The notes under the pieces were generated by a model, which saw only the letters and a list, made by a program, of their open reading frames with translations, ran no database searches and was not told the DNA's origin. This document shows, in pieces, positions 6,960 through 15,625 of a DNA stretch of 33,049 nucleotides (position 1 is its first letter; every line of letters begins with the position of its first letter). The DNA is taken from NCBI GenBank assembly GCA_025355325.1, contig JANXZX010000087.1, positions 1 through 33,049 on the forward strand, written 5' to 3'. The translations under genes were made by a program, and so were the position numbers. The stretch is from Geobacteraceae bacterium. GTDB lineage: Bacteria > Desulfobacterota > Desulfuromonadia > Geobacterales > Pseudopelobacteraceae.

Positions 6960-7793
6960 CCAGGGATAATCACGCAGATGATCACCCAACTGCTCTTTCG
7001 TAAAACGGTTGACCCGCTGTAGAGCCTGCAATACAACGATCAGAATCGGCAGTGTGTACATCAGCGCTCCGCAAAGAGCCATGAAGCGTTCGCCAATGAC
7101 TAGTGCCATCGTGATATTGAAGATCAGCACTGACAGATACAACAGCGGCCCCAGCAGAGAATGACAGGGGACAGCGACCAGTCCCGCCGCAGTTTCGTCG
7201 AGACGCCGGGCATCGATCAGCTGAAACAGTGCAATCAGGCAAAAACTGGTCACCAGCCAACCTGCGTAATTGGAAAGCGGCACCCCAAAGTGTACCCCCT
7301 GTTCGCGATAGCCGTAAATCTGGCCAAGGAACCAGCGCCGCCCCTGAAGGGCAACCGGATCGATGATAATATCGAGGCAGGTTTGCAGAAATGACCCCAG
7401 CAGCAATACCGAAAATGAGCGGCGGATACGCCTGGTCTCCAGCGTTGCAAGATTCCAGCGCCATGCTTTTAGTGGTGAAAGGATGAACAGTGCGGTCGCA
7501 TAGCTGCAGTAGGCAAGAAAAACGTAGGAGAGCGAATCGAAAAACGGCACCCCGGCCACCCATAATTCATGGTTGCTGGTGGTATCAATGTAATAGTACC
7601 AGCCGTAGGGGAAACCGGTGTTGATTGAGAGCCACTCGGAACAGAAGGCAACGGTATAGCCACCCAGAGTAAAGGTAAGAGTCCGTTTCCATCCGACGTG
7701 TGGCACGCAGACCGCAAGAAAGGCCCCGAAAAAAGCGAATACATACGGTCGCATAGTAACGGTGCCGATGGCGATGTCGAGAAAGTGTGGCAT
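6924..7793 (-). CDS. Carotenoid biosynthesis (CruF-type) integral membrane protein
   Basis: A 289-aa polytopic membrane protein with about seven hydrophobic segments. It matches the pattern of the carotenoid biosynthesis family that includes CruF, the 1',2'-hydratase of gamma-carotene, and bacterioruberin-type hydratases: conserved SEWLSINTGFPYGWY near residue 50, GVPFFDSLSY near 80, DIIIDPVA near 140 and GVPLSNYAGW near 170. ATG 7793 is chosen because AGGGA stands 8 bp upstream. The longer frame to a TTG at 7874 has no Shine-Dalgarno and a non-family N-terminus. No other carotenoid genes are in the window. Either the family role here is different, or the pathway is encoded elsewhere. Confidence 0.8.
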   Translation of the reverse strand: MPHFLDIAIGTVTMRPYVFAFFGAFLAVCVPHVGWKRTLTFTLGGYTVAFCSEWLSINTGFPYGWYYYIDTTSNHELWVAGVPFFDSLSYVFLAYCSYATALFILSPLKAWRWNLATLETRRIRRSFSVLLLGSFLQTCLDIIIDPVALQGRRWFLGQIYGYREQGVHFGVPLSNYAGWLVTSFCLIALFQLIDARRLDETAAGLVAVPCHSLLGPLLYLSVLIFNITMALVIGERFMALCGALMYTLPILIVVLQALQRVNRFTKEQLGDHLRDYPWSPAGRVLKQGK

Positions 7794-7941
7794 ATGGCCG
7801 ATCCCTGGGTGCCCGGAATGACACATGGAAAGATTAGAGGCGAACGCGTCAGTACTATAGCCAAAATGCCGCAATAGCGCAAGACCGCACCAAAATCGGT
7901 TGCACCGTCTAATGGAACATTATGGCAGAGGGGGAATACAG

Positions 7942-8433
7942 TTGTTTCATATGCATGACATCATATTGGCAGCACCTCTCGTGCTGATCGGCATTGTCCA
8001 CCGCCGGATTGCCCAGAAGGGGGCCTTCTTTTTGGTAGTGTCAAATCTGCCGATTACGATCATGCACGAGTTGGCGCACTATGCATCGGCTTTGCTGCTG
8101 GGTGGCAGACCTGTTGGGTTCAACCTCTGGCCAAAGTTGAAGAACGGCACATGGCAACTGGGCAGCGTTACGGCAAGAGCCACCGTACTATCAGCAGCGC
8201 CAACAGCACTGGCTCCGCTCGTATGGTTTTTAGTCGGCGTTCTGCTGCTGGTAGAAAGAAATACGTTAGCGGAAGGATCAATACTGATGCTCTGCGGCCT
8301 GTATGGTGCCGTGTATTTGTGCGTAGCTGCAAGTATTCCGTCATGGCAGGATATTAAAATTGCCCTTTCCAATCCGCTCAGCCTGATGCTGTGGGGTGCC
8401 ATTCTGATTACCGCTGACTTTGTGATTGGCTGA
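7942..8433 (+). CDS. Small integral membrane protein with HELAH motif (M50-like)
   Basis: A 163-aa protein with four to five hydrophobic segments. HELAH (42-46) lies inside a hydrophobic stretch, as in site-2-protease-type (M50) metallopeptidases, and SIPSWQDI near residue 131 offers an Asp (D137) that could be the third zinc ligand. The usual M50 NPxPxLDG motif is absent and the protein is short. Catalytic activity is therefore unproven. The start is a TTG at 7942, chosen because GGGGGA ends 6 bp before it. ATG 7951 is too far from that site, and ATG 7912 or TTG 7900 have none. It is divergent from the CruF-like gene and convergent with the small Cys protein gene. Confidence 0.65.
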   Translation: MFHMHDIILAAPLVLIGIVHRRIAQKGAFFLVVSNLPITIMHELAHYASALLLGGRPVGFNLWPKLKNGTWQLGSVTARATVLSAAPTALAPLVWFLVGVLLLVERNTLAEGSILMLCGLYGAVYLCVAASIPSWQDIKIALSNPLSLMLWGAILITADFVIG

Positions 8434-8453
8434 ACGCCTGGCAATCATTCCTT

Positions 8454-8630
8454 TTACTCAGCAGGCATGCAGACATTTCTGGAGGAATTTGCCCGAGCAC
8501 CGCAATTTTCACAGCTTACTGTCGGTGCCGAGGTGACTTTCGCCAGCGTTTCCCAATCCTGCTCACTTTCCAGTTCACAGATATGCCCTGCATGCTCTTC
8601 AGCAACCGCACATTTTTTTTCTGAGTTCAT
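8454..8630 (-). CDS. Small cysteine-containing protein (58 aa), function unknown
   Basis: An ATG-started 58-codon frame with GAGGGA about 6 bp upstream. The N-terminal part is charged (MNSEKKCAVAEEHAGHICEL) and the C-terminal part reads CENCGARANSSRNVCMPAE. Cysteines are at 7, 18, 40, 43 and 54, with histidines at 13 and 16. The CxxCGA pair plus NVCxP ending looks like a small zinc- or metal-binding protein, and I have the impression of similar unannotated proteins in Geobacter relatives, which I cannot verify here. It begins 63 bp after the radical SAM gene on the same strand, so it could also be a substrate of that enzyme. Two perfect hairpins lie in the 63-bp gap. Confidence 0.7.
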   Translation of the reverse strand: MNSEKKCAVAEEHAGHICELESEQDWETLAKVTSAPTVSCENCGARANSSRNVCMPAE

Positions 8631-8659
8631 CTAGTTCCCTCTCACTTTAATGCCCACGA

Positions 8660-8690
8660 CCGGTGTTAATACCGGCTACGATTCGTCGTA
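8660..8690. repeat. Two tandem hairpins between the radical SAM and small Cys genes
   Basis: CCGGT-GTTAAT-ACCGG (8660-8675) is followed directly by TACGA-TTCG-TCGTA (8677-8690). Both stems are perfect 5-bp pairs. No U-tract follows on the minus strand, so they do not look like a terminator. They may be transcript-stability or processing elements. Confidence 0.45.
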
Positions 8691-8693
8691 TGA

Positions 8694-9950
8694 TCAAAAA
8701 TACTCCGCCAGTCCGTTCGTAATCTGCTCAAAACGATCTGTTAACTCAGACAATTGACCAGCCGCAAGAGCAACCCGTTCGCTGGCCGAGAGTTCTATCT
8801 CTGGCGCCACGGGCCTCCGTTCAAGATACAGGGCGCGACCTGTTTCCAACACTATTTTTTCGAAAGGATGGCGATAACTGGGATTCTGTAGCAGTGCCGC
8901 TTCATAATAACGAACTCCGGTTTCCGTGAGGGTTCGCAGATAGCCCGCTTCCGTCACTACCTCACCGGAAGCGCACACGGCCTGAGCCGCTCGCCTGCGG
9001 GCAGCTGCATGCTGAAAGCGCCGTTTATAAGGGAATGAACAATAATTGACCGGTAACGGAAGCCCCTGTTCCAATCCGAAACGAACCATCCGCAAAGCGC
9101 ACAGTTCGGATTCAAGTACCGTAATCTTCTCACCATGCACAAAAGTATAGCCACGTTCCGTCAATGGTCCGAAGTTGTGGGGTGTCAATCTCATCTGATG
9201 CAGGTTGAGGTGATTAACTCCCGCTTCGGCCATTTCAACCATCTTTAGTTTCAAGAGTTCTTCATCCTCCGGCACCGCTGGGATTTCAACCGTAACTGTC
9301 GGAATATGCCCCACTGCCAGCCGCAACTTCTTCAGATTATACCGAACGGCCCCCAGATCGAAACGGATTTCATTCAGACCGGCATCCCGCAACCTGACGC
9401 AGAGATCTGTCGTCAGCATGGTGCCATTGGTATACAGCCAGAGGTGCACATCATCGCCACATCGCTGATGCACGGCACTCAGGTAGGCAAGGGTTAAATC
9501 GGGTGTCAGCAACGGTTCGCCTCCACTTATGCTGACACCGTTGAACCCCAGGGCGGCCACATAGGAGGCATAATCGCGGGGATCTGTGAAAGCCAGCCCA
9601 TTAGTGACCGGCGGCCCATCATCATCCTGTGCCGTAGGACAGTAGAAACACCGGCCATTGCAGCGGCCATTGATAAAAAGGCAGGACCAGCCGCCATCGG
9701 CACAGCACCGGCAACCGGGAGAAAGACCGGTGCAATCGACCTTGGTTCCGGCACAGCCGAAAGTTGCATGTTGCGCCAGCCATTTCAGCAGTTCATTCCG
9801 CTCTTCACCTGCAGCAGTCAGTTGTTCACTGGTTGCAAAGGTCAGCAGATCATATTGAAGGCCGTATTCGCGGCGATTAGATTCAATAAGCTGCTGTTGA
9901 GCATCAATCCCGAGTCCGGATTGAACATAAGGTGACAGCGGTATTGGCAC
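8694..9950 (-). CDS. Radical SAM domain protein with extra N-terminal cysteines
   Basis: A cytoplasmic radical SAM enzyme, 418 aa from the GTG at 9950. The cluster motif is CNGRCFYC (C97, C101, C104), and ISGGEP (141-146) is the SAM-binding glycine motif. Six further cysteines lie just upstream (66, 73, 80, 82, 83, 90), and C-terminal cysteines occur in NYCSFPYK and AVCASGE. There is no recognisable SPASM repeat. GTG 9950 follows AAGGA at 7-bp spacing. An ATG at 9998 or TTG at 10004 would add 16 or 18 residues but lack a well-placed Shine-Dalgarno. It follows the PPC-domain gene and precedes the 58-aa Cys protein on the same strand. Reaction and substrate are unknown. Confidence 0.88.
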   Translation of the reverse strand: MPIPLSPYVQSGLGIDAQQQLIESNRREYGLQYDLLTFATSEQLTAAGEERNELLKWLAQHATFGCAGTKVDCTGLSPGCRCCADGGWSCLFINGRCNGRCFYCPTAQDDDGPPVTNGLAFTDPRDYASYVAALGFNGVSISGGEPLLTPDLTLAYLSAVHQRCGDDVHLWLYTNGTMLTTDLCVRLRDAGLNEIRFDLGAVRYNLKKLRLAVGHIPTVTVEIPAVPEDEELLKLKMVEMAEAGVNHLNLHQMRLTPHNFGPLTERGYTFVHGEKITVLESELCALRMVRFGLEQGLPLPVNYCSFPYKRRFQHAAARRRAAQAVCASGEVVTEAGYLRTLTETGVRYYEAALLQNPSYRHPFEKIVLETGRALYLERRPVAPEIELSASERVALAAGQLSELTDRFEQITNGLAEYF

Positions 9951-10079
9951 GAGGAAATCCTTGGTATGAGTATATTTGACGGGTCTTTGGATGTGCATAA
10001 TCAAAGGGTGGAGTTCCTTCCGATTGACGCATCCGGTGAATGGGAACTACTCATCAGCTCTGATTTTCCTGATGATGTT

Positions 10080-10520
10080 TCAAGGGGCAAGCCGCAGCAG
10101 CACCATGCCCGATTCCTGATCGAGTTCCCGGGTGGCATCAATACCAAGGACCTCGGTTATGACAACCTCCAACACCAGGAAAGCCTCACTGTCGCGGCGC
10201 AGGCAGCCTGCTCTGACGCTATCATGCTTGGCATAGGCACCATGAAAATGCACCTTCGGCTGATCACCATGCCAGAAGATGGTGCCGAACCCGGTGGCCT
10301 CGTGACTCTCAGCCAGCTCGCGCCAAACCGGAATCGGCGGCATTTCCTCTGTTTCGGGTCCGACGACATATCCACCCTTCTTGATGCCGCCAACCATACT
10401 GAAGCAGGCAGCCCTCAAACTTTCCTGACGGGCTATCGTCTCCAGGCCTACCAGTACATCGTCACCGTCATTGAAGCGAGCCACAATGACCCGCCCCGGC
10501 TTACCTACCTGATACTGCAT
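10080..10520 (-). CDS. PPC/DUF296 domain protein
   Basis: A 146-aa single-domain protein of the plants-and-prokaryotes-conserved (PPC, DUF296) family, trimeric beta-sandwich proteins, some linked to AT-hook DNA binding. The N-terminal GRVIVARFNDGDDVL, the SMVGGIKKGGY turn and the PKVHFHGAYA segment with a metal-binding-type HxH are typical. It carries no AT-hook. The ATG at 10520 is preceded by GGGGGGA at 4-5 bp. An upstream ATG at 10532 adds MGGY but lies within that Shine-Dalgarno. It lies 24 bp after the rhomboid gene, which suggests cotranscription. A role cannot be named. Confidence 0.88.
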   Translation of the reverse strand: MQYQVGKPGRVIVARFNDGDDVLVGLETIARQESLRAACFSMVGGIKKGGYVVGPETEEMPPIPVWRELAESHEATGFGTIFWHGDQPKVHFHGAYAKHDSVRAGCLRRDSEAFLVLEVVITEVLGIDATRELDQESGMVLLRLAP

Positions 10521-10544
10521 ATATCCCCCCATAAGTGGAAACAG

Positions 10545-11348
10545 TTATCTAAAATATGCGCTTACAGTTATCCAGGCCAGTACTCCAATAGTTGTGACGC
10601 CGCACAACAGTGCCAGGCCAAGATCAAAATAGTTTTCACGTCGGCGCTCGTTATAGCCGATTAGCGCTGCGACAATAATTCCGCCAACGAGCCCTCCGCC
10701 ATGTCCCCAGTTGTTGATTCCAGGGAAGATCAACCCAAATATGAAAAGACTGATAACCCAACCGCTTACCTCACGGTAAACCGAACTACCATAGGCCCCA
10801 CCTCTGCTTTTTCCATAATAAAGAAGTGATCCAATCAGACCGCAGACTGCAGCCGAAGCGCCGATGGTAAACGGTATCCCCGCCTTGTAAGAAACAATAT
10901 AGCCGATAACACCACCAAAGGTATAAATTGTGAACATGCGCCCGGTTCCATACTCACCGGACACTTGTGGTGCTATCTGTTTCAGGGCCATAAGATTGAA
11001 TACAAGGTGAAGGATGCCCCCGTGCAGATAATTCGCACTGAGCAGCGAAATATAACTACCAAAATGATCTATTGGATACGTGCCTGTTGCACCGAGAACA
11101 AGGAGGCTTCTCTGACTGGGGGAGAGAAAACCGTTCCCACCTCCACTGAGTATCAATGAAAGAGCAAAAAAGAGAACATTAGCGGTTATAATTGCTTTTA
11201 TCAACCAATCGCCTTCCATGGCTCCGCGTGACCAGTTCATGAAATGCCACCATGAAGCCGAGCGTGAGGTGCCACACCATGAACAAGCTGCTTCTTCACT
11301 TCCAATCAAGCGTCTGCAACGCGGACAGAGAATTGCCCGTTGGGTCAT
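10545..11348 (-). CDS. Rhomboid family intramembrane serine protease with N-terminal zinc ribbon
   Basis: A 267-aa inner-membrane protein. Residues C8, C11, C22 and C25 form a small zinc ribbon ahead of six or seven hydrophobic segments. Rhomboid motifs are present: YLHGGILHLVFN (108-118, with H109, H114 and N118), the nucleophile in GASAAVCG (S165) and the second catalytic residue in NNWGHGGGLVGG (H216). The usual GxSG is GASA here, a tolerated change in bacterial members. GAGG stands about 7 bp before the ATG. It follows prmC with a 115-bp gap that may hold a promoter. Substrates are unknown. Confidence 0.93.
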   Translation of the reverse strand: MTQRAILCPRCRRLIGSEEAACSWCGTSRSASWWHFMNWSRGAMEGDWLIKAIITANVLFFALSLILSGGGNGFLSPSQRSLLVLGATGTYPIDHFGSYISLLSANYLHGGILHLVFNLMALKQIAPQVSGEYGTGRMFTIYTFGGVIGYIVSYKAGIPFTIGASAAVCGLIGSLLYYGKSRGGAYGSSVYREVSGWVISLFIFGLIFPGINNWGHGGGLVGGIIVAALIGYNERRRENYFDLGLALLCGVTTIGVLAWITVSAYFR

Positions 11349-11391
11349 TAGATTACCTCATTCATCATACTCATAGTGTGTTCAGCTTGAA

Positions 11392-11422
11392 ATTGTATCC
11401 GTTATAACATAAAGCGTGACAA
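11392..11422 (-). promoter_or_regulatory. Weak promoter candidate for the rhomboid gene
   Basis: On the minus strand TTGTCA (11422-11417) and TACAAT (11397-11392) match the sigma-70 boxes 5/6 each, but the spacing is 19 bp, longer than ideal. It lies about 45 bp upstream of the rhomboid ATG, in the AT-rich gap after prmC. Confidence 0.3.
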
Positions 11423-11463
11423 CAAATTGGACATTCAAAGATACGCATATATCCACTCACATT

Positions 11464-12336
11464 TTATACCAGGTCATGGTCTTCGTTTCGTTGAGCCCCA
11501 ACAACTCTTTCAATACCGGATGGATCAAGGGAAACAATTGGCTTGCTGAATTTACCGGCACTTTGAAAGAGCTGCGTAACTTCTTGTGCCTGACCAATTC
11601 CTATCTCAACAAACAACCATCCACCCGGATTTAGGTGTGTTACAGCCGACGGGATCAGTAATCGATAGATATCAAGGCCATCATGACCACCATCAAGTGC
11701 TATTTGTGGATCGTAATTACGAACTTCGATATCAAGTGATTCAATATCAAGCCTTGGAATATATGGCGGATTAGATACAATTAAATCGAAACATCGACCT
11801 GCCACCGGAGTAAATAAATCACCTTCTAAAAATTCAATTGGAGTCTTATTTTTTTCTGCATTACGACGAGCGATCGCCAACGCTGGAGCAGAAATATCGG
11901 TGGCGGTAACATGTGCATGCACAAGCCGTTTACAAAGTGAAACGGCAATGCACCCACTTCCGGTACCGATATCAAGAATTGAGAGAGCGCCAGGATGTCG
12001 CAAAACCGCTTCACCCACAAGAACTTCTGTGTCATGACGAGGAATCAGAACATCTGGCGACACCTCAAAATCAAGACCACAGAATTCCTGACTGCCCAGT
12101 ATATGCTGAAGAGGTTCATGACGTGCTCTTCGTGCTATCATCGCGCGATAATCTGACAACTCAATTTCACTTAACGGCTTATCGTACTGGAGATACAGGC
12201 CGACACGGTCAAGGCCTGTCGCTGCGCACAGGAGCCACTCAGCCTCCAGGCGAGCATTAACAATTCCCTTTGAGAGCAGAAATTCTTTTGTCCAGTTCAG
12301 CACCTTCAATGTAGTCCAGGTTTCCTGTTCAGCCAT
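11464..12336 (-). CDS. prmC: Peptide chain release factor N5-glutamine methyltransferase
   Basis: PrmC (HemK) methylates the GGQ glutamine of release factors RF1 and RF2 using SAM. The 290-aa length fits the family. It has an N-terminal helical domain (ARLEAEWLLCAATGL), the conserved LIPRHDTE segment (97-104), SAM-binding LDIGTGSGCIA (121-131) and the catalytic NPPY (189-192). GGAG precedes the ATG by 6 bp. prmC stands directly after the nuo terminator on the same strand. In many bacteria it follows prfA, which is not seen here. Confidence 0.96.
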   Translation of the reverse strand: MAEQETWTTLKVLNWTKEFLLSKGIVNARLEAEWLLCAATGLDRVGLYLQYDKPLSEIELSDYRAMIARRARHEPLQHILGSQEFCGLDFEVSPDVLIPRHDTEVLVGEAVLRHPGALSILDIGTGSGCIAVSLCKRLVHAHVTATDISAPALAIARRNAEKNKTPIEFLEGDLFTPVAGRCFDLIVSNPPYIPRLDIESLDIEVRNYDPQIALDGGHDGLDIYRLLIPSAVTHLNPGGWLFVEIGIGQAQEVTQLFQSAGKFSKPIVSLDPSGIERVVGAQRNEDHDLV

Positions 12337-12373
12337 ACATTCTCCATTACTAATCAGCTAAAATCTCACAATA

Positions 12374-12410
12374 AAATGAGGGCGGTCTCAACAGGAGACC
12401 GCCCTCATTT
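12374..12410. terminator. Strong intrinsic terminator after nuoN
   Basis: AAATGAGGGCGGTCTC (12374-12389), a five-base loop AACAG, and its perfect 16-bp complement to 12410. The A and T ends give a U-tract for either direction, but both neighbours are on the minus strand, so it ends the nuo transcript before prmC. Confidence 0.9.
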
Positions 12411-12430
12411 ATAATCATATAGATGAAAAA

Positions 12431-13888
12431 CTAGATAAGCTTGACTGCCATCTGAGCATATTCCAGTATAATCGATGGAATGATGCCGGGGATCAGTGAA
12501 CCTGCAGCAGAAATAATAAGTGCCAGAGCAACCGGAGCAGTAACCTGTACCCACTCGAATTCTTCAGTTGCATCCTTCATGTACATGTAAACCATGATGC
12601 GAAGATAGTAATATACCGATGCAGCGCTATTCAACACACCGATAACTGCAAGCCAGATATATCCTTTTTGAACAGCACCGGAGAAGAGGTAGAACTTGCC
12701 GATAAACCCGGCGGTTGGAGGCATACCAGCCAATGAAAACAAGAAGAGCGTCATGACGACAGCAAGGACAGGCTTCTTGAAGCCAAGACCTGCGAAGTCG
12801 GAGACATTACCATTAGTCTCACCCTTCTTGGCAACCAGTATGATAATTGCAAAAGCCCCTATATTCATAAAAGCATACGAAAGCATATAAAACAGGATAC
12901 CTGCAGTACCGGTACCATTTCCGGCAGTAAAACCGACCAGCGCATACCCTGCGTGAGCAATTGATGAATAGGCAAGAACACGTTTGATGTTGTCTTGACG
13001 CAGAGCAGTAATGTTACCGACCGTCATGGTTAATACGGCCAAGACCCAAAGGACCTGACTCCATTCTGCCTGAAGAGTCGGCAGAGCAAGCAAGAAGATT
13101 CGGAGCAGTGCAGCAAAACCTGCAGCTTTTGGACCCGCGGACATAAAAGCGGTCATCGGTGTCGGGGCACCTTCATAAACATCAGGAGTCCACATATGGA
13201 ACGGTGCAGCGGCAATTTTAAATGCAAAACCTGTCATCATGAGCAGCATGCCGGCAACCAGCATTATGTTGGCTGATGGAAGAGTCATCTGTCCGACAAT
13301 CGTAGCAATCTTGTAGAGGCGAGTAGTGCCGGTTGCACCATAAATCAAAGCCATACCATACAGGAGGAAGCCGGTTGAAAAGGCACCCAGAAGGAAGTAT
13401 TTAAGGCCGGCCTCGTTGGACTTTTTATTGGCTCTATTGAATCCGGCGAGAACATAAAGCGACACAGACATAACTTCGAGCCCAAGGAATATTGTCATCA
13501 GATCCGTTCCGGAAGCCATCAGCATCATACCGACAACCGTGAAAAGAATCAGAGGATATAACTCGCCATGGTTGCATTCTTCACGCTCCATGTAGCGATC
13601 TGAAATGAGCACCGCAAGTCCGGCAGCCACCAGAAAAATCATCTTGAAAAACGTTGCAAAGTTATCGAGTACCACAGAGCCGCTGAAGCTCTCTACGTGG
13701 GAACCCCACCCTGCTGCAACCAGTACCGCCGATGCGACAATACCGAAAAAACTGATGTATGCCAGATATGTCTTCTGTCCGCCGGGCACAAAAACATTGA
13801 TCAGCAGAAGAGCCATGGCCAGCACGGAGAGAAAAATCTCCGGGAGAATCGGCGTCATGTTGACGGCTGGAATTACAATCATGTCCAT
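12431..13888 (-). CDS. nuoN: NADH-quinone oxidoreductase subunit N
   Basis: An antiporter-like membrane subunit of complex I, 485 aa, about 14 transmembrane helices. Family hallmarks include LEVMSVSLYVLAGF, with the transmembrane glutamate, the PFHMWTPDVYEGAPTP loop after helix 7, and RVLAYSSIAHAGYALVG with the broken-helix lysine region (DNIKRVLAY). These subunits are thought to pump protons through Lys/Glu channels. GGAGGA stands 8 bp upstream of the ATG. It is the last gene of the operon, 37 bp after nuoM and followed by the hairpin terminator. Confidence 0.97.
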   Translation of the reverse strand: MDMIVIPAVNMTPILPEIFLSVLAMALLLINVFVPGGQKTYLAYISFFGIVASAVLVAAGWGSHVESFSGSVVLDNFATFFKMIFLVAAGLAVLISDRYMEREECNHGELYPLILFTVVGMMLMASGTDLMTIFLGLEVMSVSLYVLAGFNRANKKSNEAGLKYFLLGAFSTGFLLYGMALIYGATGTTRLYKIATIVGQMTLPSANIMLVAGMLLMMTGFAFKIAAAPFHMWTPDVYEGAPTPMTAFMSAGPKAAGFAALLRIFLLALPTLQAEWSQVLWVLAVLTMTVGNITALRQDNIKRVLAYSSIAHAGYALVGFTAGNGTGTAGILFYMLSYAFMNIGAFAIIILVAKKGETNGNVSDFAGLGFKKPVLAVVMTLFLFSLAGMPPTAGFIGKFYLFSGAVQKGYIWLAVIGVLNSAASVYYYLRIMVYMYMKDATEEFEWVQVTAPVALALIISAAGSLIPGIIPSIILEYAQMAVKLI

Positions 13889-13925
13889 CTAAAATATCCT
13901 CCGGTCGGATTGACTCGTTATTAAT

Positions 13926-15587
13926 TTACTTTGCTTCGTGCGGATTTACAGCTGGTGTAACTTGTTGTGGTGCAGGTGAAGACCCTTGATTAACAGCAGC
14001 AGGAGTAGCCCCACCGGGATGTCCGGCAGGCATTTGCTGTGCCCCAGGGTGTCCTTCTGGTATCTGTGTTTGAGTTGAAACCGGAATCACTTGGGCAGTA
14101 GCCGGTGAAATACGAACCTGTGCGACAAGTTTCTTGATCGCAGGATCCATTTTATCAATGAATGGCTTAGGATAGAGACCCATAAAAAAGATCATTACCA
14201 GCAGCGGAACCATAATTGTGATTTCGCGGGCATTCAGATCAAGCAGCTTTTGGTTCTTGGGGTTGTCAAGTTCACCAAACATTACTCTCTGGAAAACCCA
14301 GAGCATGTATACAGCTGAAAGGATAACGCCACTTGTTGCGACAACTGTCCACCAGCGCAACTGGCCTTCAAAAGCACCAAGCAGGATCAAAAATTCACCA
14401 ACAAAACCGTTCGTACCAGGCAAGCCAACTGAAGAGAAGGTGACGATCATGAAGATCGTGGCAAATATAGGCATTTGCTTGGACAGGCCACCGAAATCGG
14501 TAATGAGTCGGGTGTGACGGCGTTCGTAAATAAACCCGACGATAAGGAACAGTGCGCCGGTTGATATACCATGGTTAATCATTTGCAGCATACCGCCAGT
14601 AATACCTTCAACATTGAAAGCAAATACGCCAAGCATAACAAAACCAAGGTGAGCAACTGATGAGTAGGCAACCAGTTTTTTAACATCCTCTTGCACCATG
14701 GCGACCAGCGCCGCATAGATGATACCGATTACAGCCAAGGTAGCGATCAGTGGTGCAAACTTGTGTGCAGCCTCAGGGAAAAGCGGTATGGCGAAACGGA
14801 CATAACCATATGTACCCATTTTCAGCAAAACAGCGGCAAGTATTACAGAGCCGGCGGTTGGCGCTTCAGTATGAGCATCCGGTAACCAGGTATGGAGCGG
14901 AAACATCGGAACCTTGATTGCAAACGCAAAGGCAAAAGCGAGAAACAGCCATATCTGTGTTGCCAGATCAAGTTTAAGGCTAAAGAATTGCAGCAGGCCA
15001 AAGTCAGTTATGCCAGCCTCAAGACCTTTGAAGTAAAGGAAGATTAAAGCTACCAGCATCAGTAAGGAACCGACCATCGTGTAGATAAAGAATTTTACAG
15101 CTGCGTAAATTTTGTTTTTTCCACCCCAGATACCGATCATGAAATACATTGGAATCAGCATAACTTCCCAGAAAATGTAGAACAGGAAAAGATCCAGCGA
15201 AATAAATGCGCCAAGCATGCCGGTTTCGAGTAGCAGAAGGCAAATCATGTACTCCTTTACCTTCTCTTCAACGGCGGTAAATGTTGAAAGTACTGCAATA
15301 GGCATGATGAATGTCGTGAGAATAACAAGCCAGAGACTGATCCCATCAATACCAATGTTGTAGCGCATTACGAACGGCCCGGCGGCAATCCAGGGCATGT
15401 TCTCGATAAACTGGAATTCAGCATTACTCTGGAAGCCAGTCAGTATAATCAGCGACACCAGAAAGGTGACAACTGTTACCGCGAGGGTGACATTCCGAAG
15501 TACTCCCTTGCTGTCCTTCGGGATAAACAGCAGCAACAGGACACCCAGTATCGGCAGGAATGTCGTCAGGCTCAGTACGTTACTCAT
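13926..15587 (-). CDS. nuoM: NADH-quinone oxidoreductase subunit M with Pro/Ala-rich tail
   Basis: An antiporter-like complex I subunit, 553 aa. It carries the transmembrane glutamate in IFWEVMLIPMYF, MFPLHTWLPDAHTEAPT, and VKKLVAYSSVAHLGFV. The body ends near residue 500, as usual. It is followed by about 50 residues rich in P, A, Q and G, with two GHPG repeats, that have no counterpart in the subunit M sequences I know. From the inside-out topology of the family the tail should lie free at a membrane face; its function is unknown. Shine-Dalgarno AAGGAG. Confidence 0.97.
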   Translation of the reverse strand: MSNVLSLTTFLPILGVLLLLFIPKDSKGVLRNVTLAVTVVTFLVSLIILTGFQSNAEFQFIENMPWIAAGPFVMRYNIGIDGISLWLVILTTFIMPIAVLSTFTAVEEKVKEYMICLLLLETGMLGAFISLDLFLFYIFWEVMLIPMYFMIGIWGGKNKIYAAVKFFIYTMVGSLLMLVALIFLYFKGLEAGITDFGLLQFFSLKLDLATQIWLFLAFAFAFAIKVPMFPLHTWLPDAHTEAPTAGSVILAAVLLKMGTYGYVRFAIPLFPEAAHKFAPLIATLAVIGIIYAALVAMVQEDVKKLVAYSSVAHLGFVMLGVFAFNVEGITGGMLQMINHGISTGALFLIVGFIYERRHTRLITDFGGLSKQMPIFATIFMIVTFSSVGLPGTNGFVGEFLILLGAFEGQLRWWTVVATSGVILSAVYMLWVFQRVMFGELDNPKNQKLLDLNAREITIMVPLLVMIFFMGLYPKPFIDKMDPAIKKLVAQVRISPATAQVIPVSTQTQIPEGHPGAQQMPAGHPGGATPAAVNQGSSPAPQQVTPAVNPHEAK

Positions 15588-15625
15588 GAATTCTTGCTCC
15601 TTTATACAAAGTGCTTATGAATCAG

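Noticed and set aside
8454-8630. A SCIFF-type (six-Cys) maturase peptide
   Set aside because: Only five cysteines with different spacing, and the enzyme has no recognisable SPASM domain.
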